From Saprospiraceae bacterium (GTDB lineage Bacteria; Bacteroidota; Bacteroidia; Chitinophagales; Saprospiraceae): a DNA stretch of 64,000 bases. Location: positions 3,105,501-3,169,500 of the forward strand of contig JADJXG010000001.1 in the NCBI GenBank assembly GCA_016715965.1, given 5' to 3'. Within the stretch, counting starts at the first letter, position 1; each line of letters starts with the position of its first letter. The notes below the pieces were generated by a model. It made no database searches. It was not told the origin of the DNA and saw nothing but the letters and a program-made list of their open reading frames with translations. The translations under genes were made by a program, and so were the position numbers. Of this stretch, positions 1-9,843 are shown one piece after another.

Positions 1-1151
1 AGTGTGTACTTCGGGCAAAGATTAACATGGCCTCTCCCAATATGCATTTACGCGACCCCATTCTTTACAGAATATTATTTACCCCTCATCACAGGACCGG
101 AAATACCTGGTGCATTTATCCCATGTATGATTTTGCGCATGGTCAAAGCGATTCGATCGAAGGAATTACCCATTCTATTTGCACCTTGGAATTTGAAAAC
201 CACAGACCGCTGTATGAGTGGTTTATTCAGGAATTGGGGATATTTCCAAGTCGTCAAATTGAGTTTGCAAGACTCAATGTGGAGTATATGATGATGAGCA
301 AAAGAAAATTGCTCTTATTGGTCAATGAAAAAATAGTAAGTGGATGGGATGACCCAAGAATGCCAACCATCAGTGGTATGCGTAGAAGAGGTTATCCACC
401 CGAAGCATTGAGAAAATTTGCCACAGAAGTGGGCGTTGCTAAAAGAGAAAACCTGATAGAATATGTGAGGTTGGAAAATGCGGTGAGAGAACAACTCAAC
501 AATGTGGCCATCCGGGCCATGGCTGTACTTCGACCACTCAAAGTCATTATTAGCAACTATCCGGAAGGGATGGAGTGGTTGCCTGTAGAAAACAATCCAG
601 AGGATCCCAATGCAGGAACCAGAGAAATTCCTTTTGGAAAGGAAATTTATATTGAGCAAGAAGATTTTATGGAAATACCTCCACCCAAATATTTTAGGTT
701 GAGTCCCGGTGGTATGGCCAGGTTAAAAGCAGCATACATTATCCGATGTGATGAAGTGGTTAAGAATGAAGATGGAAGCATTTTACATCTTTTGTGTAGT
801 TATTTTCCGGAGAGTAAATCAGGCTCTGATCAATCCGGTTTAAAAGTGAAGACGACCATTCATTGGATCGAATGCCAACATGCCTTAAAAGCTGAGATCA
901 GATTGTACGAGAAACTATTTGATGTGAAAGAACCGGCAGGTTCAGACGAAGATTTTAGAACATTGCTGCATCCAAATTCATTGGAAGTCATTGAAGGAGC
1001 TTGGATAGAACCATCATTGGCAAATGCTGAAATACACCAGAGTTATCAATTTATGCGTACCGGATATTTTTGTTTGGACAAAGATTCTACCAAAGACCAT
1101 TTGATATTTAATAGAACCGCGACGCTTAAAGAAACATGGCTTAAGACCTAG
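1..1151 (+). CDS. glnS: Glutaminyl-tRNA synthetase, C-terminal part (5' end outside window)
   Basis: Charges tRNA-Gln with glutamine in the cytoplasm. The reading frame is open from base 3 and the start lies upstream of the window. The visible part matches GlnRS closely: the RAKINMASPN and WCIYPMYDFAHG blocks of the catalytic core, the THSICTLEF segment, the class I signature MSKRK and then GWDDPRMPTISG, followed by the two C-terminal anticodon-binding beta-barrels ending in FNRTATLKETW. About 380 residues are present, roughly two thirds of a normal GlnRS. It is convergent with the next gene, with 6 bases between the stop codons. Identification is secure; GluRS is excluded by the GlnRS-type C-terminal barrels. 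Confidence 0.97.
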   Translation, partial: CVLRAKINMASPNMHLRDPILYRILFTPHHRTGNTWCIYPMYDFAHGQSDSIEGITHSICTLEFENHRPLYEWFIQELGIFPSRQIEFARLNVEYMMMSKRKLLLLVNEKIVSGWDDPRMPTISGMRRRGYPPEALRKFATEVGVAKRENLIEYVRLENAVREQLNNVAIRAMAVLRPLKVIISNYPEGMEWLPVENNPEDPNAGTREIPFGKEIYIEQEDFMEIPPPKYFRLSPGGMARLKAAYIIRCDEVVKNEDGSILHLLCSYFPESKSGSDQSGLKVKTTIHWIECQHALKAEIRLYEKLFDVKEPAGSDEDFRTLLHPNSLEVIEGAWIEPSLANAEIHQSYQFMRTGYFCLDKDSTKDHLIFNRTATLKETWLKT

Positions 1152-1157
1152 TTGGAT

Positions 1158-1625
1158 TTAATATCTGACTCCTAGTTTTTTATAAATAAAATGTAATAGC
1201 CAAGCAGGGCCTATCAATAAGAATTGTAGGTCTTGGAGGAAGGAAGGTCTTTTACCTTCTATATGATGGCCATAAAACTGTCCAATCCAGGCTATGGCAA
1301 AAATGACAAGGAAGATCAGGCTAGGGCTCCAATTGTTCCACACAGCCAAATGGTGGAGATATTCTACACCCAACAACATGACCAGACTAATCAACACAAA
1401 TCCGAGGAACATCATAAAGGACAATCGGAAATAGTATCCTAAGGCCAATAGCAAGAAGACCACAGCCCAATTGAGGCCGATGATGTCTGAAGGGAAGGGT
1501 ATTTGACGAATAAGTCCTACAAGGCTAAACATGATCAGAGGCACACAAATCCAATGAATGAGTTTATTGGATGCATTTTGGTGGCTCTCTCCATAAGTGA
1601 TGAGCAGTTGATCGATGGCACGCAT
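1158..1625 (-). CDS. Mpo1-like (DUF962/YGL010w family) membrane protein
   Basis: A 155-residue integral membrane protein. About four hydrophobic segments are visible (roughly 24-42, 50-66, 68-88 and 98-115). The N-terminus has the family pattern Y11, H15, N20, H24 (GESHQNASNKLIHW), and a second conserved block reads FYGHHIEGKRPSFLQD. The yeast member Mpo1 is an iron-dependent dioxygenase in 2-hydroxy fatty acid breakdown; in bacteria the role is not established, so lipid oxidation is inference. It stands alone, convergent with glnS. The start is supported by a TAnnTTTG box just upstream. Confidence 0.85.
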   Translation of the reverse strand: MRAIDQLLITYGESHQNASNKLIHWICVPLIMFSLVGLIRQIPFPSDIIGLNWAVVFLLLALGYYFRLSFMMFLGFVLISLVMLLGVEYLHHLAVWNNWSPSLIFLVIFAIAWIGQFYGHHIEGKRPSFLQDLQFLLIGPAWLLHFIYKKLGVRY

Positions 1626-1646
1626 GGTTGGTAGGTTTTAGTTTGA

Positions 1647-1654
1647 CAAAGTTA
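1647..1654 (-). promoter_or_regulatory. Bacteroidota -7 box for the Mpo1-like gene
   Basis: On the minus strand this reads TAACTTTG, a full match to the Bacteroidota -7 consensus TAnnTTTG, about 22 bases before the ATG at 1625. I see no good TTG -33 element at the usual distance. Confidence 0.45.
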
Positions 1655-1747
1655 ATCATTTATCAATAAACGATATTTTGGATTTGAAATTTATTTATAA
1701 GTGGAATACGAATGTTGAGTACATTTTGACTTGATAATTTTCAGTAT

Positions 1748-3847
1748 TTAAAATTTTACAAATTTCTTTGAATAAGGAATATTTTCTTCATTTCTTAAAA
1801 CCAGCACGTAGCAACCAGAGGGCAAATTGGTAATATTGATGTTTTCAATGTAATTTGGTATTACGATAACAGGTCTTCCAACCAAAGAATAAATACTTAC
1901 TTCATGGAAATTTAGTTCGGTTGCGATGTGCAATTCATCTCCTAATAAGTATAAATTTATCGAATGATTATTTTCGATGTCATTTGAATTAATTAGGAGA
2001 TTTATTGGTTTGATTGTCTTGTATACAGCGTCTTGAAAAGCCGATAAATAAAGGTGATCATCAGGTCCTTTAACTAATTTTGTAAAGTACTTATTGATTG
2101 GTAGGCCTGATTGAAGTGAATTCCATGTTTTTCCTGAATCAAGACTAAATCTAATATCATTTCTAGAATCTGATTTATATAATACTTGATTCTTTAATAT
2201 TAAATCTAGGTAATGTTCGTTGCTTACAAATTCATAGCTGCATAATAAGTCCAACGAGCGATAAATTCCACCACTCATATTTTGGTTTGAAAGGAACTGT
2301 AGGTAAATTGAACCATCCTCTAAAATATCCATACTTAAAATACCTTGATTTAATCGTATTGAGTTCCAATTTTTGCCCAAGTCATAAGATATGTAAATTA
2401 TTTTATTATGACTGGTTAAAACAAATACACTTCCATTTCGATGAGATTTAAAATTTACAATATCATTTAATCCAAAAGGAGTTTCCGTAAGGATCCAGTC
2501 AATTCCTCCATTTTTACTAATATATGTATATAACTCCATTTGTGCAATAAAAAAATCCTTGCCATCAGAGTAGAGATATAAAAATGTACTATCATCGTTT
2601 ATGGAAAATTTTGTCCAACTATTGCCATAATCAATGCTTTTATATACAGTAGAATTGTTTTTGATAAAAACCTGGTCTTTTGTATTAATAAACATTTCAT
2701 TTGCAGTGATTGGACATTTTATGTCGACCCACAAACCTTGAATTATATTGTATCTTAGAAGATTTGGGTTGCCTCGAACTATAGAAAACATGTAAGGATT
2801 ATTTTGACATGTAATCAATTCATTAATGTATGGCGTTTTAAACATTTGAAAATGAGATGTCCAAGATTTTCCATGATCTTTGCTCGAAATAAAACCTTCA
2901 TCGGAATCATTACTTACAATAACCATTAAATCATGGTCTAAATGTATTTTCGCAAAGGAATTAAAACGACTGTTATTGGAATTGCCTGTTGGCTTCCAAT
3001 TTTTTCCTAGATTTTCTGAAATATAATCCCCATGAGGAGTGCTTATAAATAAATTTCCATTTTGATTTGAAAATATACGATGTGGAATGTGAGGATTGGA
3101 CATTTCATAGTTACCAAATTCATCAAAAACTAAAATGCCATTCGAGCCTGAAGGAATAAGCAGTTTTTTAGAAGGATGCCAAATCAAATAATTTTCAAAA
3201 TAATTTAATTTATATAATTCTTTTGAAATTATCCCATCGTCAGTTATTTTAAATAAATTGTACCTTGATTTATCTGTATGAGCAATGATGAAATTATTGT
3301 TTTCACCATTAAATATATATTTTTCAATGTACACATTATAAGAATAATGATTAAATTTTTTGCCATTGTCTTTAGAAATATAAAGCCCAAATGGTGCACT
3401 GGCTTCTACAACAAAGATAGTTCCATTGGGTGAGATTGTAATATTTTCTATTCCTATTGGTAAACTGGCTTCTTCCCATTCATCAAAGTTTGGTTTTAGA
3501 ATATATAATTTTGAATTTAGAATAGCAAATAAAGTACCATCTGGCCCAAAATCTAAAGTAGCCTTAAAATACTCATTTATAATTAGTCCTTTTGATTTTC
3601 TTTGCCACGACAATCCTTTGTCTAGAGATAGATAGATACCGTCATTTTGAAGAATAACAGCCCACTTATTTTTATCAATTGCAATATCAAATGGAATACA
3701 ACCTGATGGGCCTTGTGTGCTATTCCAAATATCTTGGGAAAAACCTCTATTGGTTATAAAAATTGTACCAATTATGGTAAAGAAAATTCGAACAATAACA
3801 GAAATAAGAGATTTCTTATTTGGATTATTAAGATTAGATGAATTCAC
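1748..3847 (-). CDS. Secreted Asp-box (BNR/sialidase-like) repeat protein with T9SS sorting domain
   Basis: A 699-residue secreted protein. The signal anchor is at about 13-38 (SVIVRIFFTIIGTIFITNRG, then FSQ). At least seven Asp-box repeats of the S-x-D-x-G-x-x-W type follow, for example SLDKGLSW, SKDHGKSW, SYDLGKNW and SLDSGKTW; these build beta-propellers like those of VPS10/sialidase-type proteins. The last ~75 residues look like a type A T9SS sorting domain (VSIYSLVGRPVI ... NLPSGCYVLVLRNE ... KFVKF). It starts with GTG; no ATG lies near the signal peptide. No sialidase active site (Arg triad with FRIP) is evident, so an enzymatic role is not supported. It probably acts at the cell surface or is secreted. 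Confidence 0.8.
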   Translation of the reverse strand: MNSSNLNNPNKKSLISVIVRIFFTIIGTIFITNRGFSQDIWNSTQGPSGCIPFDIAIDKNKWAVILQNDGIYLSLDKGLSWQRKSKGLIINEYFKATLDFGPDGTLFAILNSKLYILKPNFDEWEEASLPIGIENITISPNGTIFVVEASAPFGLYISKDNGKKFNHYSYNVYIEKYIFNGENNNFIIAHTDKSRYNLFKITDDGIISKELYKLNYFENYLIWHPSKKLLIPSGSNGILVFDEFGNYEMSNPHIPHRIFSNQNGNLFISTPHGDYISENLGKNWKPTGNSNNSRFNSFAKIHLDHDLMVIVSNDSDEGFISSKDHGKSWTSHFQMFKTPYINELITCQNNPYMFSIVRGNPNLLRYNIIQGLWVDIKCPITANEMFINTKDQVFIKNNSTVYKSIDYGNSWTKFSINDDSTFLYLYSDGKDFFIAQMELYTYISKNGGIDWILTETPFGLNDIVNFKSHRNGSVFVLTSHNKIIYISYDLGKNWNSIRLNQGILSMDILEDGSIYLQFLSNQNMSGGIYRSLDLLCSYEFVSNEHYLDLILKNQVLYKSDSRNDIRFSLDSGKTWNSLQSGLPINKYFTKLVKGPDDHLYLSAFQDAVYKTIKPINLLINSNDIENNHSINLYLLGDELHIATELNFHEVSIYSLVGRPVIVIPNYIENINITNLPSGCYVLVLRNEENIPYSKKFVKF

Positions 3848-3965
3848 AACCTCTATTTTTCATTAATTGGCTGTAAATATAATAAATTAACTCAGTAAAT
3901 GACCAAATTCTAATTACTGGTCTCAATTTTTTACAAGAATTCTTTGTCCTGAGGATTTATAGAAA

Positions 3966-3994
3966 TAAAAAAGCCCGACTTTCAAGCCGGGCTT
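3966..3994 (-). terminator. Rho-independent terminator after the purL-tlpA operon
   Basis: On the minus strand an AGCCCGGC stem pairs with GTCGGGCT (one G-T wobble) around a TTGAAA loop, followed by six Ts. It lies about 30 bases past the stop of the TlpA-like gene, in the right orientation to end that transcript. Confidence 0.85.
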
Positions 3995-4022
3995 CTAAAT
4001 AATCGTAAAGATTAAATTTATT

Positions 4023-5120
4023 TTAAAGCAATTTCTTAACTTCTTCTTCCAAATTGTCTCTTGGGTCAATGGCGGCAATATTGCCATCTTTATCCACCAG
4101 AAAGGTCTTGGGGATCGATCTAACACCGTATGTTTGAGCAGGGGCACATTCCCATTTTTTTAGATCGCTGACGTGGGTGTCCCACTCTAACTGATCTTTT
4201 TCGATGGCTCCGACCCATGCTGCTTTTGCCCGATCCGTAAATTCTTGTATTTGTCCCGGATCCCCCAATTGCGCTTTGGTTCGGCTATCCACACCGTCCA
4301 AAGAAACACTGTAAACTGTGAAACCCTTTGATTTGTATCTTTTATAGATGTCCACCACATGTGGATTCGCTCTTCTGCAGGGGCCACACCAACTTGCCCA
4401 AAAATCAATCAAAACCACCTTGCCCTTTAAATCTGATAGTTTATAATTTTTACCTTTTGGAGATGGAAGATCAATGTCAGGAGCTGGCATACCCACTTGG
4501 ATGGAACCGGTGGCTTTTTCAGCCATGACCTGTTGTTCTACTTGTACGATCAGGCTCTCATACGATTTGGTAAATTCACTCTCTGGATATTTTTCCTTCA
4601 TATTTTTAGCCACGGCCTTATGAGACTCTATAAATTCAGGTCTGAATCCTAGGAGTTGGACAGCCAATAAGCCCGCTGAAAGGGGATTTTGTGCTGCATC
4701 AATCTTAGACTTTGCTAGGTCTGCAGTCAATTGCCCTTGGCTTAATTCTTTCAGTACATTTATCACTTCTGAAGCAGCTGCTGAGCCCGTCACATCGTAA
4801 TTCCCCTGATTGAGTCCTGCCAGTGTGCCACTCAGTTTTATGTCTTTTTCAGTTCCATCCAAAACAAAAATCATTTGCTGTTGACCCAATCGGATTCGGT
4901 AGAGACCCGGTTTGAGTCCTTCTTTGGCCAAAAATTTAAATTTACCATCGCTCATTTTTTGGTTGTCAACACTCACCGAGGTATTGTCCAGTCCAATCCT
5001 TTCAAGGCTCACATTCATTTCTCCCGCGTCTGAAAAATGACCTTGAATGCAGGTGCCATCCTGACAGGCATTTAGAAAAAATGCCAAACTAATTATCAAA
5101 CATGCTAGAATCGATTTCAT
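4023..5120 (-). CDS. TlpA-like thiol:disulfide oxidoreductase lipoprotein
   Basis: A 365-residue lipoprotein with lipobox Cys19 (FFLNAC). Residues ~20-110 resemble the DUF4369-type beta domain often found before Bacteroidota TlpA domains. A helical spacer runs to ~200, and an AhpC/TSA-TlpA thioredoxin fold follows from ~207. The redox motif is FWASWCGPCRR (Cys245 and Cys248), and the cis-Pro loop is in SIPKTFLVDKDG. Such proteins reduce disulfides in the periplasm, for example on apocytochromes or other secreted clients; the client here is unknown. It lies 12 bases after purL on the same strand, so it is probably cotranscribed, and it ends at a clear terminator. Confidence 0.9.
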   Translation of the reverse strand: MKSILACLIISLAFFLNACQDGTCIQGHFSDAGEMNVSLERIGLDNTSVSVDNQKMSDGKFKFLAKEGLKPGLYRIRLGQQQMIFVLDGTEKDIKLSGTLAGLNQGNYDVTGSAAASEVINVLKELSQGQLTADLAKSKIDAAQNPLSAGLLAVQLLGFRPEFIESHKAVAKNMKEKYPESEFTKSYESLIVQVEQQVMAEKATGSIQVGMPAPDIDLPSPKGKNYKLSDLKGKVVLIDFWASWCGPCRRANPHVVDIYKRYKSKGFTVYSVSLDGVDSRTKAQLGDPGQIQEFTDRAKAAWVGAIEKDQLEWDTHVSDLKKWECAPAQTYGVRSIPKTFLVDKDGNIAAIDPRDNLEEEVKKLL

Positions 5121-5132
5121 ATAATTGCTAAT

Positions 5133-7355
5133 TTAAATTTTCATTTTATTTTCCAATACCTCATTGTACAATTTCTTGAATTGTTCAATGCTTCCATAGT
5201 TCTGTTGGTTGATCTGGATGTTTTTGCCTGAGCAAATACCAATTTCTCTGGCTTCTACTCCCGCGGATGTAAGGAACGAAATAATCTGCATTTTGTTTTC
5301 AGGAGCACAACTGATCAAAACCCTTCCCTGGCTTTCACCAAATAGGAAAATGTCACTCCTGAATTCAAAAGGAATTTTGATTTGACAACCAATTCCTGAC
5401 ACCATGGCTGATTCAGCCAAGCTTATAAAAATTCCTCCTTCAGAGACATCATGTGCAGAATGGATAATTCCCTGGTGAATCAGTGCTCGCAATGACTGTT
5501 GCATTTGATGCTCCTCCTCCAAATTGAAATAGGGGCAAGGTGCCAAATCAATTCCGTGAATATGGACGAGGTATTCGCTAAGTCCAATATGATTGTTTTG
5601 CTTGCCAACAAGAATGATCAGGTCTCCCTCATTCTTAAATCCCAGAGTTGTAAAATGATCCAGATTTTCTAGAATACCCAGCATGCCAATGGTTGGAGTG
5701 GGGTAGATGGGTTCCACCTTGCCATGGGTGTTGGATTGATTGTAAAAACTAACGTTGCCACCTGTTACCGGTGTGTCAAATTTTCTACAGGCATCACCCA
5801 TCCCTTTTAAAGCGTGTTCAAACTGATAATACACTTCCGGATTATACGGATTTCCAAAATTCAGGCAATTGGTGATGGCGACCGGGAGGGCACCTGTGCA
5901 GCTAATATTCCGTGCTGCTTCTGCCACCGCAATCATTCCACCTTCGTATGGATGGGCGTAAACATAAGCGGAATTGCAATCCACTGTTAAGGCTAAACCT
6001 CTTTGGGTTCCTTTGATTCTTACAACTGCAGCATCAGCAGGCATTCCCGCGGTCACAGTGCCAAGCCTGACCATCCGGTCGTATTGATTGGAAATCCATT
6101 TTTTGCTGGCGATATTTGGCGTAGAAATCAGTCTCTTGGCAACATCAACCAAATCGTCCGGTTCGAGGATGATGGATGGGGAAAATTCATCCATCTTATC
6201 CATATAGTGCGGACGAACAGATTCTCTTTGATAGACCGGAGCGCCACCTCCAAGGACCAAGGATTCTGCTGGCACTTCTGCTACTTTTTCCTGATGCATA
6301 TAATATTCTAATATACCTGTATCAGTAACTTCCCCTATTTGAACGCATTCGAGATCCCACTTTTCAAATACTTTTTGAAGAGATTCTTCTCCACCTTTTT
6401 TGCACACGATGAGCATTCTCTCTTGCGATTCAGAAAGTAGAATTTCAAACGGTTGCATGTTCTTTTGACGGGTCGGTACTTTATCCAGCCAGATGACCAT
6501 CCCGGTCCTTGATTTCGCGGACATTTCTGATGTTGAGCAGGTGATTCCTGCGGCTCCCATGTCTTGCATTCCAACAATCTGCCCAGTGGCAATGGCTTCT
6601 AGACTAGCTTCCAGCAGTAATTTTTCCTGGAAGGGATCTCCCACTTGTACAGCGGGTAGATCTTCGGAAGAATTTTCGGTTAAATCTGCTGAGGCAAAGG
6701 TAGCTCCGTGGATACCATCTTTACCGGTGGCTGAACCCACAATAAATACTGGATTGCCGGGCCCATCAGCACGGGCAGAGACTGTTTTGCCCACTTCCAC
6801 GATTCCAACTGACATGGCATTCACAAGGATATTTTGGTTGTAACAGTCGTTGAAATAAACCTCTCCACCGACGGTTGGTACTCCAAATGAATTTCCGTAG
6901 TTGCCAATTCCTTTGACGACACCTCGAATCAGTTTTTTGGTGTGCTGGAGGTCGGGGTTTCCAAATCGCAACGAATTCAAGGCTGCAATGGGCCTTGCCC
7001 CCATCGTAAAAATATCTCGGTGTATACCACCTACGCCAGTTGCCGCACCTTGGTATGGCTCAATGGCAGAGGGGTGATTGTGAGATTCTATTTTAAATGC
7101 ACAGGCCAAACCATCTCCGATATCTACCAGGCCTGCATTTTCTTCCCCGGCTTCAACCAAAAGACGACTCCCTTTGCGGGGTAGTTTTTTCAGTTGTAAA
7201 ATGGAGTTTTTATAGGAACAATGTTCTGACCACATCACTGAGTAGATACTCAATTCAGTGAAATTGGGTTGGCGTCCCAGTATTTCAACGATTTTTTGGT
7301 ATTCTATCTCTTGTAACCCCAGTTTCTGTGCTGTTTCTAATCCAGGTAACTCCAT
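5133..7355 (-). CDS. purL: Phosphoribosylformylglycinamidine synthase subunit PurL
   Basis: Catalyses the ATP- and glutamine-dependent step FGAR to FGAM in purine synthesis. At 740 residues it is the Bacillus-type small PurL, which works with separate PurS and PurQ rather than the ~1300-residue fused form. Visible family blocks are MWSEHCSYKNS (catalytic His45), SHNHPSAIEPYQGAATGVGG, the AIR-synthase-like repeats (MQDMGAAGIT and, in the second half, SAHDVSEGG) and GGNVSFYNQ. No purS or purQ is in the window. It is transcribed with the TlpA-like gene downstream. purB lies elsewhere in the window, so purine genes are scattered. Confidence 0.97.
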   Translation of the reverse strand: MELPGLETAQKLGLQEIEYQKIVEILGRQPNFTELSIYSVMWSEHCSYKNSILQLKKLPRKGSRLLVEAGEENAGLVDIGDGLACAFKIESHNHPSAIEPYQGAATGVGGIHRDIFTMGARPIAALNSLRFGNPDLQHTKKLIRGVVKGIGNYGNSFGVPTVGGEVYFNDCYNQNILVNAMSVGIVEVGKTVSARADGPGNPVFIVGSATGKDGIHGATFASADLTENSSEDLPAVQVGDPFQEKLLLEASLEAIATGQIVGMQDMGAAGITCSTSEMSAKSRTGMVIWLDKVPTRQKNMQPFEILLSESQERMLIVCKKGGEESLQKVFEKWDLECVQIGEVTDTGILEYYMHQEKVAEVPAESLVLGGGAPVYQRESVRPHYMDKMDEFSPSIILEPDDLVDVAKRLISTPNIASKKWISNQYDRMVRLGTVTAGMPADAAVVRIKGTQRGLALTVDCNSAYVYAHPYEGGMIAVAEAARNISCTGALPVAITNCLNFGNPYNPEVYYQFEHALKGMGDACRKFDTPVTGGNVSFYNQSNTHGKVEPIYPTPTIGMLGILENLDHFTTLGFKNEGDLIILVGKQNNHIGLSEYLVHIHGIDLAPCPYFNLEEEHQMQQSLRALIHQGIIHSAHDVSEGGIFISLAESAMVSGIGCQIKIPFEFRSDIFLFGESQGRVLISCAPENKMQIISFLTSAGVEAREIGICSGKNIQINQQNYGSIEQFKKLYNEVLENKMKI

Positions 7356-7383
7356 CTTATATTGTTTTTTGTCTTAGAAATCG

Positions 7384-7391
7384 CAAAGATA
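7384..7391 (-). promoter_or_regulatory. -7 box for purL
   Basis: The minus strand reads TATCTTTG, a full TAnnTTTG match, about 29 bases upstream of the purL ATG. No convincing -33 TTG is seen. No purine riboswitch-like fold was recognised in the short leader. Confidence 0.45.
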
Positions 7392-7533
7392 TCCCATTTT
7401 GACACACATATATGATTTTCTAATCAGGTGTATCGTTAAGGAAAACCTAATCATTTGCAATACTTTGAGCATTCAATGGCTTTCTACGGGAATAATGAAT
7501 CTAAATTTCTATTTTACAGTCAAAACCAATTGC

Positions 7534-7541
7534 TAACTTTG
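7534..7541 (+). promoter_or_regulatory. -7 box for the VCBS-repeat T9SS gene
   Basis: TAACTTTG fully matches TAnnTTTG and lies 28 bases before the ATG at 7570, giving a leader of about 20 bases. The -33 region is T-rich but has no TTG. Confidence 0.45.
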
Positions 7542-7569
7542 AACTGTTTACTTTTAAATATTTTGAAAA

Positions 7570-9843
7570 ATGACATTAAGACTTGCCTTAATTTTTATTT
7601 GGTTTTTAGCAATTTCCTTCCTCATCGCTCAGCCCTTTCAAACCCTGGATATTCCCTTTTACATTTCACAGAAAAAGCTGCTATGTCCGGCAACGGGGGG
7701 ATTCAATAATCCGCAATTTAGCGAAGCTGATCTCAATTTGGATGGTCAGGATGATCTGATCGTATTTGACAGAACAGGAAATGTTGTTTTGCCTTATCTT
7801 TTTAATCCTGCTAATTCAAAGTATGAGTTTCAATTTGCCTATAAGTCAATATTCCCACCAGTTGAGGATTGGGTTCTTGCAAAGGATTACAACAGAGATG
7901 GACTTGTGGATCTATTCTGCAGTTCTTCGCGAATTGGCATTCCGGGAATAGAAGTCTATACGGGGTATTTGGAAAATGGAAAATTGCGTTTCAGTCTATT
8001 TAAAACTTACCGTAATTTCAATGCTTTGATGTGGCCCACCGGCAATGACAAATACACCCAAATACCTGTCGATTTTACAGACATACCGGCCATCGATGAT
8101 GTGGATATGGATGGAGATTTGGATATTATAAGTTTTGAGCCTGGAGGCTCCAGGGTATATTATTTTAAAAACATTTCTGTGGAAAGAGGCTGGGGTACGG
8201 ATTCTCTCTATTTTGTGTTAGAGTCTCTGTGTTATGGTGGATTCGTCGAATCTGGATTAAACAGTGACATCAAACTCAGCGGAAGCATTGACTCATGCGC
8301 CAGTTATTTTACGAGTCCGGATCCTGTGGTTCGCCATGCTGGTTCGACCTTGTTGAGTCTGGATCTGGACAACAATGGTTTGCAGGACTTACTGATCGGT
8401 GATTTGTCCAGTGATCATCTGGTGGCTTTGTACAACGATGGACGCAAGGACAAATCCTGGATGAAGACCATGGAAATCAACTGGCCGCTGAAAAGTAGAC
8501 CGGTCAATATTCCAAGATTCGTAGCTGCCTTTGAGGTCGATGTTGACAAGGATGGTCTAAAAGATGTCATTGCATCTACCAACCAAAGGGGGCTTTCCAA
8601 AAATTCAGACAACGTTTGGTACTACAAGAAGATTTCCCGACAATTGGGTGAAGCTCAATATGACTTTGTTCAGCAAAATTTTCTGACCGAAGAAATGTTG
8701 GATTTTGGATCTGTGGCTTGTCCTGTATTTGTGGATTACAATCAGGATGGATTGATGGATTTATTGGTGGGGACAGAAGGAATTTATCAAACCGGAAATA
8801 AATTGCAGGCCAGTTTGATATTATTTGAGAACAAAGGAACACGCACTCATCCTGAATATCATTTAGTAGACAGCAATTACCTCAATTTTAGACAATATTC
8901 AGAAGGAGATTTTCCTTCCTATTCTCTTACGCCAACATTTGGAGATCTGGATGGAGATGGAGATCTTGACCTCCTGGTCGGGGATCACGATGGATTTTTG
9001 TTTTACTGTGAGAATTTGGCAGGAGCCAATAATCCTTTTCGTTTCAGAGCTCCTGAATTCGGTTACATGAACATCAAAGCCAAACAACAAGCTTGTCCTT
9101 GGTTGGTGGATTTGAATGAAGATGGTTTGCTAGATTTGGTGATTGGCACGCAGACTGGAAACAACAACACCAATTTTGAACCTTGCAGTAGTTTTTTCTA
9201 CTTTGAAAATATAGGAACTAAATTCAAAGCCCAATTTGATCCTGATTCAAGGAAATTGCCAAACACCGCATGTCTTGGTCATGCGATCATTCAAGGAATT
9301 GGTTCACAAATGTATGGTTCCCCCAGAATTTATAAGTTCGGAAATGAGTACAAAATGCTTGCAGGAAGCTTAATTGGAAAAATAAATTTGTTGGAACGGA
9401 TCAATGGTCATATTTACGATACATTCTCTATCATCAATTCTGATTTTGGACAGATCCGGGAAGGTTCCAGGACTCATATCGATTTGTACGACATCAATGA
9501 TGACGGTGTTTTGGATATGGTAGTTGGGAATATAAGAGGAGGTTTTAGCTTTTATCAGACGAACCTAAAGACGGATGGAACGTACGTTCAAACCAAGCAC
9601 CAGGCTGTTTCACCCTTATCGGTACATCCGAATCCGGTTGGTGATGTGCTGTTTTTTGAGGCAGATGAAGCACTGTCAGGACTCATTGAATTTATTGACC
9701 TGTATGGGAGGGTTGTGCATCGCGAACATATTCACGATCGTTGGGAATTGAAGGTTCCCTCAGAATTGTCAAATGGTTGGTATCTGATCAAATTGATAAA
9801 CCAACATTCTATATTATTGCAGAATATAATTATTGCCAGATGA
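7570..9843 (+). CDS. Secreted VCBS/FG-GAP repeat protein with T9SS sorting domain
   Basis: A 757-residue secreted protein with signal peptide 1-21 (LAISFLIAQ). About nine calcium-binding loops of the D-x-D-x-D-G-x-x-D type are spread along it, for example DYNRDGLVD, DVDMDGDLD, DLDGDGDLD and DINDDGVLD, typical of FG-GAP/VCBS beta-propellers. The C-terminal ~80 residues form a type A T9SS sorting domain (VHPNPVGDVLFFE ... LIEFIDLYGRVV ... LSNGWYLIKLINQ). It is probably a surface or exported scaffold; no catalytic motif is visible. Its stop codon overlaps the start of the next gene, which suggests coupled translation. Confidence 0.88.
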   Translation: MTLRLALIFIWFLAISFLIAQPFQTLDIPFYISQKKLLCPATGGFNNPQFSEADLNLDGQDDLIVFDRTGNVVLPYLFNPANSKYEFQFAYKSIFPPVEDWVLAKDYNRDGLVDLFCSSSRIGIPGIEVYTGYLENGKLRFSLFKTYRNFNALMWPTGNDKYTQIPVDFTDIPAIDDVDMDGDLDIISFEPGGSRVYYFKNISVERGWGTDSLYFVLESLCYGGFVESGLNSDIKLSGSIDSCASYFTSPDPVVRHAGSTLLSLDLDNNGLQDLLIGDLSSDHLVALYNDGRKDKSWMKTMEINWPLKSRPVNIPRFVAAFEVDVDKDGLKDVIASTNQRGLSKNSDNVWYYKKISRQLGEAQYDFVQQNFLTEEMLDFGSVACPVFVDYNQDGLMDLLVGTEGIYQTGNKLQASLILFENKGTRTHPEYHLVDSNYLNFRQYSEGDFPSYSLTPTFGDLDGDGDLDLLVGDHDGFLFYCENLAGANNPFRFRAPEFGYMNIKAKQQACPWLVDLNEDGLLDLVIGTQTGNNNTNFEPCSSFFYFENIGTKFKAQFDPDSRKLPNTACLGHAIIQGIGSQMYGSPRIYKFGNEYKMLAGSLIGKINLLERINGHIYDTFSIINSDFGQIREGSRTHIDLYDINDDGVLDMVVGNIRGGFSFYQTNLKTDGTYVQTKHQAVSPLSVHPNPVGDVLFFEADEALSGLIEFIDLYGRVVHREHIHDRWELKVPSELSNGWYLIKLINQHSILLQNIIIAR

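Noticed and set aside
4..291. Open frame overlapping the glnS 5' region
   Set aside because: It lies in a different phase over clearly conserved GlnRS sequence and has no recognisable domain.
1748..3847. Sialidase activity for the Asp-box protein
   Set aside because: Asp boxes are present but the FRIP motif and arginine triad are not evident.
5133..7355. Several plus-strand frames of 80-116 codons over purL
   Set aside because: Antisense to a well-conserved enzyme; no independent coding signal.
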